DNA from: ZC4RG25 sp023428365
GTDB taxonomy: Bacteria > Pseudomonadota > Alphaproteobacteria > Rhizobiales > Hyphomicrobiaceae
Assembly: GCA_050283925.1 (NCBI GenBank)
Contig: JBNOAI010000012.1
Coordinates: forward strand, 62,001-126,000
Length of the DNA: 64,000 nucleotides
Reading direction: 5' to 3'
The notes below the pieces were generated by a model. It was not told the origin of the DNA, made no database searches, and saw only the letters and a list, made by a program, of their open reading frames with translations. How positions within the stretch are numbered: the first letter of the stretch is position 1; each line of letters opens with the position of its first letter. Shown piece by piece: positions 37,443 to 46,043 of this stretch. The position numbers were made by a program, and so were the translations under genes.

Positions 37443-39077
37443 TTACGTCTTCGGCTTCGCGCCGTCGAGATCGACGATCCAGCCCGCAGCCGTCAGCGGG
37501 AATTCGCCGACGTTGTTGCTGACACCGATCTGATAAATCGGCTGGAACAGCACGATGAGGTTGGCCTGATCGACCATCTTCTTCTGCCACTCGACCCAAG
37601 CCTTGGCCTGCGCATCACCATCCGTCATCTTGGCGATGTCATACGTCCACTTGCGAGTCTCCTCCGGAACGTTCCAACGGAGCCGCTTGGCGACGCGCAT
37701 GACAACAGCGTCGGCCCAGCCAAGGTTCTCGACCGCAGGCGGGTTCCAGTAGGTCAGAAGACCGCCACGGAACAGCCCCTTCAGATAGTCGTTGCGCATA
37801 TTCAGCTGATCCTGCGGGCGCAGGTTCGCCTTGATGCCGACCTTCGCAAGGTCCGCCTGGATCTTCAGAGCAAGCGTCTGGTAGGGAACGCCGTTGAAGG
37901 CGGCGTTGCTGAACGCCAGCTCGAACTCGAAGCCATCCGGATGACCAGCCGCCTTCAGCAGTTCCTTGGCCTTGTCGGGATCGAGCTTGAAGCCGACTTC
38001 CTGGGCGATTTCCTTGGTCGAACCGCGAACACCAATCGGCAGGAAGTGAGCAGGACGCAGCGCCTCTCCACCGATCAGCGAGTTGATGATGCCATCATAA
38101 TCGATCGCATATCCGATAGCCTGGCGGCATTCCTTCTTTGCCAGAGCCGGATTGATGGCCGCTTCCTCCATGAGAGCCATGTAGCAGAAGTCAGCAGAGA
38201 CCAGCGGGTCGACGCGGATGGTGGGATCAGCCTTAACCTCTTTCACCTGCTCCGGGATGAGGTTGAAAGCTGCATCGATGTTGTTGCGGCGCAGAGCCAA
38301 TAGCTGGGCAGCACCATCGTTGATGTGGCGAACGATAACGCGCGCAAAGGCAGGCTTTTCACCCCAGTAATGCTCATTGCGTGTGAACTGGATCTGAGCG
38401 TTACGCTCCCACCCAGTAATGACGTAGGCGCCCGTTCCGGCCGAATTCTTGTCAAGCCATTCACGCGCCTTATCTTCCTTGGCCGCAGCTGGGGTAGCCA
38501 TGCCGCCGACCTTCTCGATCTGCGACTTCTCAACAACCACGAATTCGGGCGCGCAAAGCGTCGTCAGCGTCGGGAAGTTGGCTTCCTTGATGAAGATGTC
38601 GAGAGCCTTGCCACCTTCGGCAATCTCGACCCTGTCGACATGCGAGATGTAACCCGACGGCTGATCCTTCAGGTTGATCAGACGATCGAACGAGAACTTC
38701 CAGTCCTCGGCGGTCACGGGGTTTCCGGACGCAAACTTCACGCCATCGCGCAGCCAGAAGCGGAACTGCGTGCCACCCGACAGCGTCTCCCACTTGGTTG
38801 CGAGGCGCGGCGCGAGATTGATGTATTCGCCAGGCTTCATCGTGCACAGCGTATCGTAGGCGGCCGCCACCATCATCGGGCCGGTATAGGTCGCGATGCG
38901 CGCGGGATCCAAAGTCACGATATCGCTAATGTCGAGACCGAGAACCAGCGTGTCCTTCCGCGTCTGCGCCCAAACCGTCTCCGGCAACACCGAGGCAAAA
39001 CCAGCGGCTCCCGCGCCGCTTACGCCCATCAATTGCAGGGCACGACGCCGACTAATACGCACCATCGAATCAGTCAT
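37443..39077 (-). CDS. ABC importer substrate-binding protein (SBP family 5), Tat-exported
   Basis: A 544-residue periplasmic receptor of the DppA/OppA class. The N terminus carries a twin-arginine signal (SRRRALQLMG with AGAAGFA and a WAQT cleavage region). The mature part begins LVLGLDISDIVTLDPARIATY and includes WKFSFDRLINLKD and GYAIDYDGIINSLIGGEALRP, typical of family 5. GGGAGG is seven bases upstream of ATG 39077. Family members bind peptides, nickel, opines, glycosides and other compounds, so the ligand is open. Confidence 0.92.
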   Translation of the reverse strand: MTDSMVRISRRRALQLMGVSGAGAAGFASVLPETVWAQTRKDTLVLGLDISDIVTLDPARIATYTGPMMVAAAYDTLCTMKPGEYINLAPRLATKWETLSGGTQFRFWLRDGVKFASGNPVTAEDWKFSFDRLINLKDQPSGYISHVDRVEIAEGGKALDIFIKEANFPTLTTLCAPEFVVVEKSQIEKVGGMATPAAAKEDKAREWLDKNSAGTGAYVITGWERNAQIQFTRNEHYWGEKPAFARVIVRHINDGAAQLLALRRNNIDAAFNLIPEQVKEVKADPTIRVDPLVSADFCYMALMEEAAINPALAKKECRQAIGYAIDYDGIINSLIGGEALRPAHFLPIGVRGSTKEIAQEVGFKLDPDKAKELLKAAGHPDGFEFELAFSNAAFNGVPYQTLALKIQADLAKVGIKANLRPQDQLNMRNDYLKGLFRGGLLTYWNPPAVENLGWADAVVMRVAKRLRWNVPEETRKWTYDIAKMTDGDAQAKAWVEWQKKMVDQANLIVLFQPIYQIGVSNNVGEFPLTAAGWIVDLDGAKPKT

Positions 39078-39106
39078 TCATATTCCTCCCATTGTGCCAA
39101 AACGCA

Positions 39107-39120
39107 TGTAAGCGGTTGAC
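39107..39120 (-). promoter_or_regulatory. Candidate LacI-type operator O2
   Basis: TGTAAGCGGTTGAC contains the LacI-family core AA-NCGN-TT (AAGCGGTT). It lies in the leader between the promoter at 39207-39235 and the binding-protein start. Confidence 0.5.
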
Positions 39121-39206
39121 ACGACCACATGTCCGCTGAGCTCATGCACCGATGACGTTTACCGCATCGGCTTGTTGTTATTGTTGTTTTAAACTACGCA
39201 GCCGTC

Positions 39207-39235
39207 GATGTAACCGCTTGCTTCTCCGCTGTCAA
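39207..39235 (-). promoter_or_regulatory. Candidate promoter of the importer cluster overlapped by LacI-type operator O1
   Basis: On the minus strand a perfect -35 TTGACA (39235-39230) is followed after 17 bases by TACATC (39212-39207) as a weak -10. The sequence TGTAACCGCTTGCT (39209-39222, plus-strand reading), with core AACCGCTT, overlaps the -10 and the spacer. It is centred 102 base pairs from O2, close to ten helical turns, a spacing compatible with looping by a LacI tetramer or dimer pair. Confidence 0.5.
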
Positions 39236-39528
39236 TTACAGTGCAATACTGCACCGCAACAAGCCATCGCACTTCAAAGCATGATCACTGCTGCAGCGCA
39301 GCAATGTCTCCTCTACTCTACCCCGTAGACGCATGAGCTGCTTACTTAATTTTTTGCAATGTCAAAGCGGGGCCATCTGCGAAATACACGCGCTTGTTTG
39401 AACTCGAAATTGATAATCAGCGCAATGACGCCATTCATTTGCGGTCTCGTGTTCGGAAATAGAGCCGCTCACTTCGATGCGCGTCGCTTGCAAGTTGCCG
39501 CCGCTTTTTTCGACGAGGCCCAACGAAA

Positions 39529-39561
39529 ACGGCGCCATCCCGATCGCGGGGACGGCGCCGT
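39529..39561 (-). terminator. Intrinsic terminator after the FAD oxidoreductase gene
   Basis: ACGGCGCC (39529-39536) pairs with GGCGCCGT (39554-39561), with an inner TCCC/GGGA helix. On the minus strand the hairpin is followed by TTTTCG. It separates the FAD enzyme from the importer operon. Confidence 0.75.
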
Positions 39562-39585
39562 GTCGTACACTGAATATGGTCGCGT

Positions 39586-41043
39586 TTATTCCGCGGCGAC
39601 GCCTCGAGCTTCCACCGCTTCGACAACCGATGGCGAAAGATAAGCCCCCTGCTTCAAAAGCTCCCGCTGCACGAGACCGACATCGAGTTCACGCGGTTGC
39701 TTTCCGGCATTGGCGGCCAGAGCTCCGGCAACGCCTGCCGCCTGCCCGGTCAACCAGCACTGAGGAACCTCACGTAGGAAGGTGTGCGAGCTGGCGTCAC
39801 AGGCGACATGACGGCCAGCGCCCAGCACGCCGTCGAGACCCGATGGGATCAACGACGCGTAAGGCACCGAGATGTTCTTCCACTTCGGCGCCAGCGATGT
39901 GGATACGCCAATTTCGTCATTCCACACCTTGCCTTCGTCCCATTGTCCGCGCGTCACCATACGCTCCGCCGCAAAGCGCCGGCTGTGACGAACGCCGATC
40001 TGCGATGCACCAATCATGAGATAGGCGTTTTCGAATCCAGGAGCTTCCTCGCGATAGGCTTGCAAATGCCCGACAGCGAGCTGACGCGAACGCAATTCGA
40101 CCTCGGTCAGATCCTCGACATTGACTGCACTGTAGCCGGACAGGCGCGGCCCCATGAACAATGCAATGTCAGACCGCCAAGAGAAGAACGGCTTTTCGAA
40201 GAACTTCATTTTATCGCGCCCGCGCTTCATGAAGTCCGAGAAGCCCTGCTTGTTCGAGCGTCGAAACTCCGTCCAACGCTCCATATCGACGCCAGCCAGC
40301 ATGAAGGCCGTATTGATGCAGTGATGGACATCCGTCGGGTCGACGTCTGTACTCATCGTAACACCGGAACGCGCGATGAGGTCGGCGTCGCCCGTGGTGT
40401 CGATTACGACCTTGGCCAGAATGGCTTGGCGACCTTCCTTGCTCTCGAAGATCGCGCCGCGCATGACATTGCCTTCCACAATCGGCTGGACGGCCCAAGC
40501 GTGAAGCACCAAGCGCACCTTGTTCTCGGTCATCATGTCCATCGACAGCGTCTTGAGCGCTTCGGGATCGACCGTTGGGGCCCACGTGACGGTGCCCTGA
40601 TACGCCGCTGACCGATAGAACCAGTGCTCGACCTCAGCCGGATCCTTGGATCCCCACTGATTGCGCGGCGGTCCCATCACTGCGTTCTTCGGCAACCGAT
40701 CCAATACGTCGCGCGCGAATCCCGAAATAACCTGCTGGCCCTGCCAGTCCGTCATCCGATCAATCCAGATGACGAGACCGCCAGTCGAAAGGCCACCGAG
40801 ATGATTGTACCGCTCGACCAAAGTAACGTCCGCACCGGTCTTTGCCGCAGCAACGGCCGCAGACGTGCCTGCCGGTCCGCCGCCAACGACGAGCACATCG
40901 GTCTCGGCAAAAACCGGGATCTCACGCGCTGCTTCGCGATGCGTCAGGGCGGGACGCTGAGCGCGCGTGCGCACAGTATTATCCCCGAAGATCTCCAGAC
41001 CCTGCTCTTCCGAAACCGCGTTGATCGGCTTCACGTCAGTCAT
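39586..41043 (-). CDS. FAD-dependent oxidoreductase (PF12831-type)
   Basis: A 485-residue flavoprotein. An N-terminal Rossmann motif (DVLVVGGGPAGTSAAVAAA) is followed by LVERYNHLGGLSTGGLV, the signature of the FAD-dependent oxidoreductase group PF12831, then VVIDTTGDADLIARSG and a C-terminal FAD-binding closure (GVLGAGRHVACDASSH, QAAGVAGALA). Three ATGs stand in a row; 41043 is chosen because GGGAG is six bases upstream of it. It is adjacent to the importer cluster and probably shares its substrate pathway; the reaction is unknown. Confidence 0.88.
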   Translation of the reverse strand: MTDVKPINAVSEEQGLEIFGDNTVRTRAQRPALTHREAAREIPVFAETDVLVVGGGPAGTSAAVAAAKTGADVTLVERYNHLGGLSTGGLVIWIDRMTDWQGQQVISGFARDVLDRLPKNAVMGPPRNQWGSKDPAEVEHWFYRSAAYQGTVTWAPTVDPEALKTLSMDMMTENKVRLVLHAWAVQPIVEGNVMRGAIFESKEGRQAILAKVVIDTTGDADLIARSGVTMSTDVDPTDVHHCINTAFMLAGVDMERWTEFRRSNKQGFSDFMKRGRDKMKFFEKPFFSWRSDIALFMGPRLSGYSAVNVEDLTEVELRSRQLAVGHLQAYREEAPGFENAYLMIGASQIGVRHSRRFAAERMVTRGQWDEGKVWNDEIGVSTSLAPKWKNISVPYASLIPSGLDGVLGAGRHVACDASSHTFLREVPQCWLTGQAAGVAGALAANAGKQPRELDVGLVQRELLKQGAYLSPSVVEAVEARGVAAE

Positions 41044-41212
41044 CATCATCTCCCGTGCTCGTCGTTCTCTCTCCGTCATACGCGATCCGCAAAACCGCAG
41101 TCCACACGCATGCCAGGAGTTCAGCCTCTTGGTCCTATCCTAAACATTTGATTTTGCCATCTTATATTTCAAGCTTCGCCTCAGTGAATGCGTTTCTCAC
41201 CCGCTCAAATGA

Positions 41213-41245
41213 AAAGGCGCAGCGAGTACTATCCAAGGCGCCTTT
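41213..41245 (-). terminator. Intrinsic terminator after the racemase-family gene
   Basis: AAAGGCGC (41213-41220) pairs with GCGCCTTT (41238-41245), 17-base loop; on the minus strand it continues TTTTC. It lies between the racemase-family gene and the FAD oxidoreductase gene. Confidence 0.6.
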
Positions 41246-41288
41246 CGTTATTAAACGTGAGCTTCACAGCAATCCCGAGAACGGAGCA

Positions 41289-41945
41289 TCATCCGCAACG
41301 CTGACGGAGTTCCTCGACTGCGGCGCCGGGGCTGGTCAGGACGGGGCACGGCACGACCGCTGAGACGGCCTCGAAGGCTCGCGAGGTGGAGAAGTGGGCG
41401 AGCAGAATGGCATCGCAACCGGCAAGCTGCGAACTCGCCTCGGCGAGACGCTTGTTATGGGTCGCCGCATCACCCTGCTTCAGCGCGACCATGGCATCGG
41501 CATCCAGAACGGTCTGAATCGTCGCCGATACCTTCTCCTCATCAGCCATCTGCCGGAACTCCTCCTCCATCGAGGCGACGCTGGGCGGAAACGTCGCCAG
41601 CATGCCGATCCGCTTTCCGGCTTTCAGCGCACGGCGGAACATCGCCTCATTCGGCTTGAGGACCGGACGGTCGGTCGTCTTTGCAAAGGCTTCAATGGCC
41701 GGGCCGAAGGCGGAGCAGGTATAGAGAATGCCGTCAGCGCCGGTCGCCAGCGCGTAGCGGCCAAGATCAACGATCCGGCCAGTCATCGCCGGCGTGAGGT
41801 CGGCATCACGCGCACGGTCTGGACTGAGCGAGTCGTCGAAGATATTGACCACATCGGCCTCGGGCCAAAGCTCCTTGAAGGCGGACTGGACAGGCTCGAT
41901 AGCAACGGCCACGGCATGGATTAGGGCAATACGTGTCTTCGGCAT
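41289..41945 (-). CDS. Asp/Glu racemase-superfamily protein
   Basis: A 218-residue protein of the aspartate/glutamate/hydantoin racemase and arylmalonate decarboxylase superfamily. It has the two half-sites around ILYTCSAFGPAIEAF (first catalytic cysteine region, TCSAFG) and CDAILLAHFSTSRAF, where the second cysteine position is replaced by a histidine or serine context; VLTSPGAAVEEL closes the fold. One missing cysteine makes a two-base racemase less certain; a decarboxylase or lyase activity is possible. Neighbours suggest a catabolic role. Confidence 0.8.
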   Translation of the reverse strand: MPKTRIALIHAVAVAIEPVQSAFKELWPEADVVNIFDDSLSPDRARDADLTPAMTGRIVDLGRYALATGADGILYTCSAFGPAIEAFAKTTDRPVLKPNEAMFRRALKAGKRIGMLATFPPSVASMEEEFRQMADEEKVSATIQTVLDADAMVALKQGDAATHNKRLAEASSQLAGCDAILLAHFSTSRAFEAVSAVVPCPVLTSPGAAVEELRQRCG

Positions 41946-42117
41946 TTTTTCAACTCTTCCCTGCGGTCACTCTGAAGGCTCCAATCGTTCGACCAGAACG
42001 AGCATTTCCATCGTTCCGCCGCACGAGGCGTTCCTGTGCCGCTTGATCACGCGGATCGACGCTTGTCCAGATAATTTGTAAAGCGCGCCCTTCGATGGGC
42101 TGCGTCTATGAATCAAA

Positions 42118-42150
42118 AAGTCCGCAACCCGCAATCCCGGTTGCGGACTT
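42118..42150 (-). terminator. Intrinsic terminator of the DUF937/PRC gene
   Basis: Twelve-base perfect stem (42118-42129 with 42139-42150), nine-base loop, followed on the minus strand by TTTTTGATTC. It stands 25 bases beyond the stop of the gene at 42175. Confidence 0.88.
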
Positions 42151-42174
42151 CATTCATCTGCTTGTCGACGACCG

Positions 42175-43212
42175 CTATTTCGGCGTGGACGCCAGGTTGC
42201 GCGCGTCGGCAGCCGTCATCTTCGATGTCACGCGATCACCTTTGCGCTCGAACTGATCGGCACGCATCGTGACGATCCTGGGACCGATGCCAAGCGGGGC
42301 GCCCATGTCCAGGCGTACCGATTCCAGGATGTTGTTCGGCCCCATAACGACTTCCGTGACCTCACCGAGCCGCTCCCCATCGGAACTGTAAATCGGGCTG
42401 CCAATCGCAACGATCGGCTGGGTCGTAGCACCGCCGGTCGCGCCTGGCGTCTGCGTCGTCACCGGAGGAGCCGTCGATGCGACTTCGGGGTTTCGATCCA
42501 TCGACGTCAGCAACCAGCCGAGGCCGAGAAGTGCAAGCAGACCAAGAGCCCAATACATCCAGGCAGGGCTCGGCGAGGTTGTTCGGCTTGCCGGCTGATA
42601 GGTTGCACCCGTCCTGCGCAAGTCCTCAACGGGAGCTGCGTGGGTCGTCGAAGTCGGCTCGCTTTGGAAGGTATCAGCCGCACTACGGAGCATGTTGGAG
42701 AAGCCGGACGGCATCGCGGCCGCAAACTGCGGTGCCTGCTGTGACACCATCCGTGCCAGACCTGCAGCGTCGAGCCCATTTTCCTTCTGCACCTTATTCA
42801 AACCATTCGCGGTCAGAAGGCCGGCGACGCCCGCGAGGCTATTCGCCTGGGCTGGCTCGACGCCCGAAAACTGAGAAATGGCGTCAGAAATCCCCTTCAT
42901 TCCACCGGAACCGAGGAGAGATGTCAGAAGGCCCGTACCCGCGGACACAACGGCTTGCTTTCCGGAACCGCCAACCATCGACGCCAGCCCTTCGAGCAGA
43001 TTGCTGCTCTGGGTATTATTGAGCGCATTGCTCAACTGATTGGCGCCATCAGGCTTGCCAAGAACCCGCGCCAACCCTGCGAGCACCGCAGGAACTGCCG
43101 CATTCATTGTTTTTTCTGTGACCATACGGTCTATGCCAAGCATGGATGAGATCCGGGCCAGCATTTCCGGACTGACATTGTTCATGATCGTTGCGAGAAT
43201 ATTGACCGACAT
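42175..43212 (-). CDS. DUF937 protein with membrane anchor and PRC-barrel-like domain
   Basis: A 345-residue protein. Residues 1-190 are the alanine/glycine-rich DUF937 (YidB-like) region (LARISSMLGIDRMVTEKTMN, AVPAVLAGLARV, GGMKGISDAISQFSG). A single membrane helix follows near residue 225 (WMYWALGLLALLGLGWLL), then a Thr/Pro-rich linker and a C-terminal PRC-barrel-like segment (IVAIGSPIYSSDGERLGEVTEVVMG). ATG 43212 has AAAGG upstream. Function is unknown; the layout suggests an envelope-associated protein. Confidence 0.8.
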   Translation of the reverse strand: MSVNILATIMNNVSPEMLARISSMLGIDRMVTEKTMNAAVPAVLAGLARVLGKPDGANQLSNALNNTQSSNLLEGLASMVGGSGKQAVVSAGTGLLTSLLGSGGMKGISDAISQFSGVEPAQANSLAGVAGLLTANGLNKVQKENGLDAAGLARMVSQQAPQFAAAMPSGFSNMLRSAADTFQSEPTSTTHAAPVEDLRRTGATYQPASRTTSPSPAWMYWALGLLALLGLGWLLTSMDRNPEVASTAPPVTTQTPGATGGATTQPIVAIGSPIYSSDGERLGEVTEVVMGPNNILESVRLDMGAPLGIGPRIVTMRADQFERKGDRVTSKMTAADARNLASTPK

Positions 43213-43502
43213 GGTGACGCCTTTCGTTGAAACCGCCGATTTCGAAGCAACCGACACGTCGACACGCGCCACGCATTGCACGTGAGCGCTTGCCTCTCGT
43301 TCCCTCTGCAGCCCCGCACGCCACCACTCAATCCAGCGCCGTCAAAGTTTTGACCGCCACTTTTCCAAGCAGATGGGCACACCCGACTAGCCCAACTCAG
43401 GGGGACGTCAGGCGTTCCGACTGAAGAAATATCTCTTGAGGCAAGCGGTTCCCATCGCATGGCCCGAGCGCTTGCCAGCCATGCGGGCGAATCCCCCCGC
43501 GA

Positions 43503-44738
43503 TTATTGAGCGGCGCGGCGATCGCCCAAATAGGCCATGAGGATCGAAATTGCCCCCACCAAAGGCAGTACTCCGAGCAGGACATACGTCAGGCTGTAGG
43601 AGTGAACCTGATTATAAATGAGAGAGAAAATCCACGGTCCCGCAACCGCCCCTGAATAATAGTAGATCATAAGGCGGGAGGTCATCGTCCCGACGCGTCC
43701 CGGCGGGGACAGACGCGCCATTTGCGCAATCAACGTCCCATTCCAGCTCACGGAAAAGAAGCCGAGCAGTCCAATAGAAGCCAAGACGAGCACAACGCTG
43801 GCTGACGTCATCAGAAGACCGGAGAGCAGAAGGGTTGCCGCAGTCGCCGCCCCCGTCAGGCACAAAATCATCGTCCCCATGGAGAAGTAGTCCGCAATTC
43901 CGGCGAGAAGCACGCGACCGATAGCGCCGCAAATCTGCATCACGGCTAGCGCGACGCCGGCAGCAACCAATGACCAGCCCGCTCCCTCGACGAGGGCGGT
44001 TACCTGATAGGTCGCAACTGTGATCTGCGTGGCGGAGTACAAGAAGCCGGCCAGGGCTAACGCCAACATCGTGAAGTCACCGTCGAAGCCAATCCGGAAA
44101 TAGCTTCGGAACTGGAGAACCGCAGATGAAGCGTCGATATCAGGTCGCCAGGTGCGGCGCGCCGGCTGTATCATCACGGCGACGGCCAGCATCGCGATAG
44201 AGATGCCGATCAGCCCCGATTGCCAGCCATAGGTGACTGCCAGAGCCGGCAAGATCAATCCGGCAAAGGCCCACCCCACCGGCACCCCGCTCTGCTTAAG
44301 CGCAAAAATGATATTGCGCGCGTGTGCGGGGGCATGGCTGTTGAGAATGATCGCGGCCGCAGGATTGCTAAGGCTGTAGAATACGCCGGCGATCGCCGAG
44401 CCGAGTACGATGAGCCACAGAACGCCGCTGGCGCACAGAAGGCAGCCGAGCGCGACGCCCACAAGCGCGTATTGGCTCGCTTTGGCTGGTCCCCACCGAG
44501 CAGCGAGCACTCCCGACAGCGGCGACGTCAACATCGCCCAAAGATAGATGAATCCGACCTGCAGTCCGACAATCCAGGCCGGCACGCCCAGATCAGCCGC
44601 AACCAGAGGCGCCATGAACGCCAATGCCATCAGCCCCATGGTGGAGAGCGTTTGCACCAGCATGGTCGCCAACAGGACGAAGCTCAGGGAGTCCGTATAG
44701 TGTTTTTGTAGTGAGGAAGACGGAGGAATATCGTCCAC
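43503..44738 (-). CDS. MFS transporter
   Basis: A 411-residue carrier with 12 predicted membrane segments. Loop 2-3 contains GVLAARWGPAKASQY (MFS motif A variant) and the second half repeats the pattern with GRVLLAGIADYFSMG. It resembles CynX/NimT and other anion or aromatic-acid carriers only weakly. The start is GTG 44738. Substrate unknown. It diverges from the HMG-CoA lyase gene. Confidence 0.85.
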   Translation of the reverse strand: MDDIPPSSSLQKHYTDSLSFVLLATMLVQTLSTMGLMALAFMAPLVAADLGVPAWIVGLQVGFIYLWAMLTSPLSGVLAARWGPAKASQYALVGVALGCLLCASGVLWLIVLGSAIAGVFYSLSNPAAAIILNSHAPAHARNIIFALKQSGVPVGWAFAGLILPALAVTYGWQSGLIGISIAMLAVAVMIQPARRTWRPDIDASSAVLQFRSYFRIGFDGDFTMLALALAGFLYSATQITVATYQVTALVEGAGWSLVAAGVALAVMQICGAIGRVLLAGIADYFSMGTMILCLTGAATAATLLLSGLLMTSASVVLVLASIGLLGFFSVSWNGTLIAQMARLSPPGRVGTMTSRLMIYYYSGAVAGPWIFSLIYNQVHSYSLTYVLLGVLPLVGAISILMAYLGDRRAAQ

Positions 44739-45019
44739 AATCGCTGCAGCAGGTTCAGGTTCGTTGTGTCCTCTATAGTGACGAGGCAGCCTCCGTTGTC
44801 GACCTTCTTTTCACCCGCCTGTCCGTCGTGTCAGAGGAGGTATGCAAAGTCGTGCGACGTTGCTCTGCCATGCGGCGACTCGCCGAATGACCGCCTCTAT
44901 TTTGATCAGCGCGCCCGGCCCGTACAATTTCGACGTGGCAAGACTGCAAATCGGTTTTAAAACGCCGACGTGGCCAGGAAACGTCCCAACAAAACCAACA
45001 GATCATCGGAGCCGTTCTC

Positions 45020-45970
45020 ATGTCTGACCTTCCCGCTACCGTCCATTTGATGGAAGTCGGACCACGCGACGGTCTGCAGATCGAGCCAAAGGTCCTCTCG
45101 CGCGATGAAAAGCTGCGCCTAATCTCGGCGATCGAGGCTGCTGGCGTGTCAGAAATCGAGGTCGGCTCCTTCGTGAACCCGAAAGCCGTACCGCAAATGG
45201 CCGATACGGCGGAGGTTTTCGAAGCTTTGGATCCGAAGCCCGGCATCATCTATCGGGCGCTCTGGCTGAATGCGCGGGGACTGGAACGCGCTGCCGCCAC
45301 GAAGAATGTCGATCTGGAAGGCCGCCTGCATCTGACCGCGAGCGAAATCTTCGTCAAGCGCAACACCAATCGCACGATCGACGAAACATTCGAACAGATC
45401 CCGGATTGGATCGCACATTACAAGGCGGCCGGAGTTACCGCGGATAGCGTCGGCATCATGGCCGCGTTCGGCTGCAACTTCGAAGGGGACGTTCCGCCTG
45501 CGCGGGTTGTCGGACTGATCGAACGCCTCGACAAGATTCTCATCGCTCACGGCTCCAAGCTCAAGCACGCGTCTCTTGCCGACACGATGGGCTGGGCCAA
45601 TCCGCGTCAGATCAAGACGGTCATCGGCTTGATCCGCGATAAGTGGCCGGATCTCACGCTCAGGCTGCATCTGCATGACACGCGTGGCACCGCCATCGCG
45701 AATGCGATCGCGGCGTTGGAGATGGGCGTGCGCGAGTTCGATGGTTCGGTCGCTGGCCTAGGCGGCTGTCCGTTCGCAGGCCACAAGGGCGCCGCGGGCA
45801 ACATCTGCACGGAAGATTTGGCGTTCGTCTGCGAGGAAATGGGCGTTCGAACGAATATTGACCTCGATGCGCTCGTCGATTCCGCGAAGCTTGCCGAAAC
45901 GCTGGTCGGCCATCCCGTGCCGGGCAAGGTCATGAAGGGCGGACTGCTGAGCAATCTGCGCAAACACTGA
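45020..45970 (+). CDS. mvaB: Hydroxymethylglutaryl-CoA lyase
   Basis: A 316-residue TIM-barrel lyase of the DRE metallolyase family: VGPRDGLQIEPK binds the metal, and FDGSVAGLGGCPFAGHKGAAGN holds the HMG-CoA lyase signature with its active-site cysteine (GGCPF). It cleaves HMG-CoA to acetyl-CoA and acetoacetate, the end of leucine and related branched-chain catabolism. No leucine-pathway genes flank it, so it could also serve the crotonase-containing cluster upstream. Ends at a strong bidirectional terminator. Confidence 0.93.
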   Translation: MSDLPATVHLMEVGPRDGLQIEPKVLSRDEKLRLISAIEAAGVSEIEVGSFVNPKAVPQMADTAEVFEALDPKPGIIYRALWLNARGLERAAATKNVDLEGRLHLTASEIFVKRNTNRTIDETFEQIPDWIAHYKAAGVTADSVGIMAAFGCNFEGDVPPARVVGLIERLDKILIAHGSKLKHASLADTMGWANPRQIKTVIGLIRDKWPDLTLRLHLHDTRGTAIANAIAALEMGVREFDGSVAGLGGCPFAGHKGAAGNICTEDLAFVCEEMGVRTNIDLDALVDSAKLAETLVGHPVPGKVMKGGLLSNLRKH

Positions 45971-45991
45971 GAGTTGCACCCCAGAAATGCA

Positions 45992-46019
45992 AAGTGCCGG
46001 GCCCGCTGGCCCGGCACTT
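45992..46019. terminator. Bidirectional intrinsic terminator between mvaB and the Pls-like synthetase
   Basis: Twelve-base perfect stem AAGTGCCGGGCC / GGCCCGGCACTT with loop CGCT, flanked by A-rich and T-rich sequence. It ends both convergent genes. Confidence 0.9.
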
Positions 46020-46043
46020 CTTCTCCCCCGTGTGTTCCAAGAT

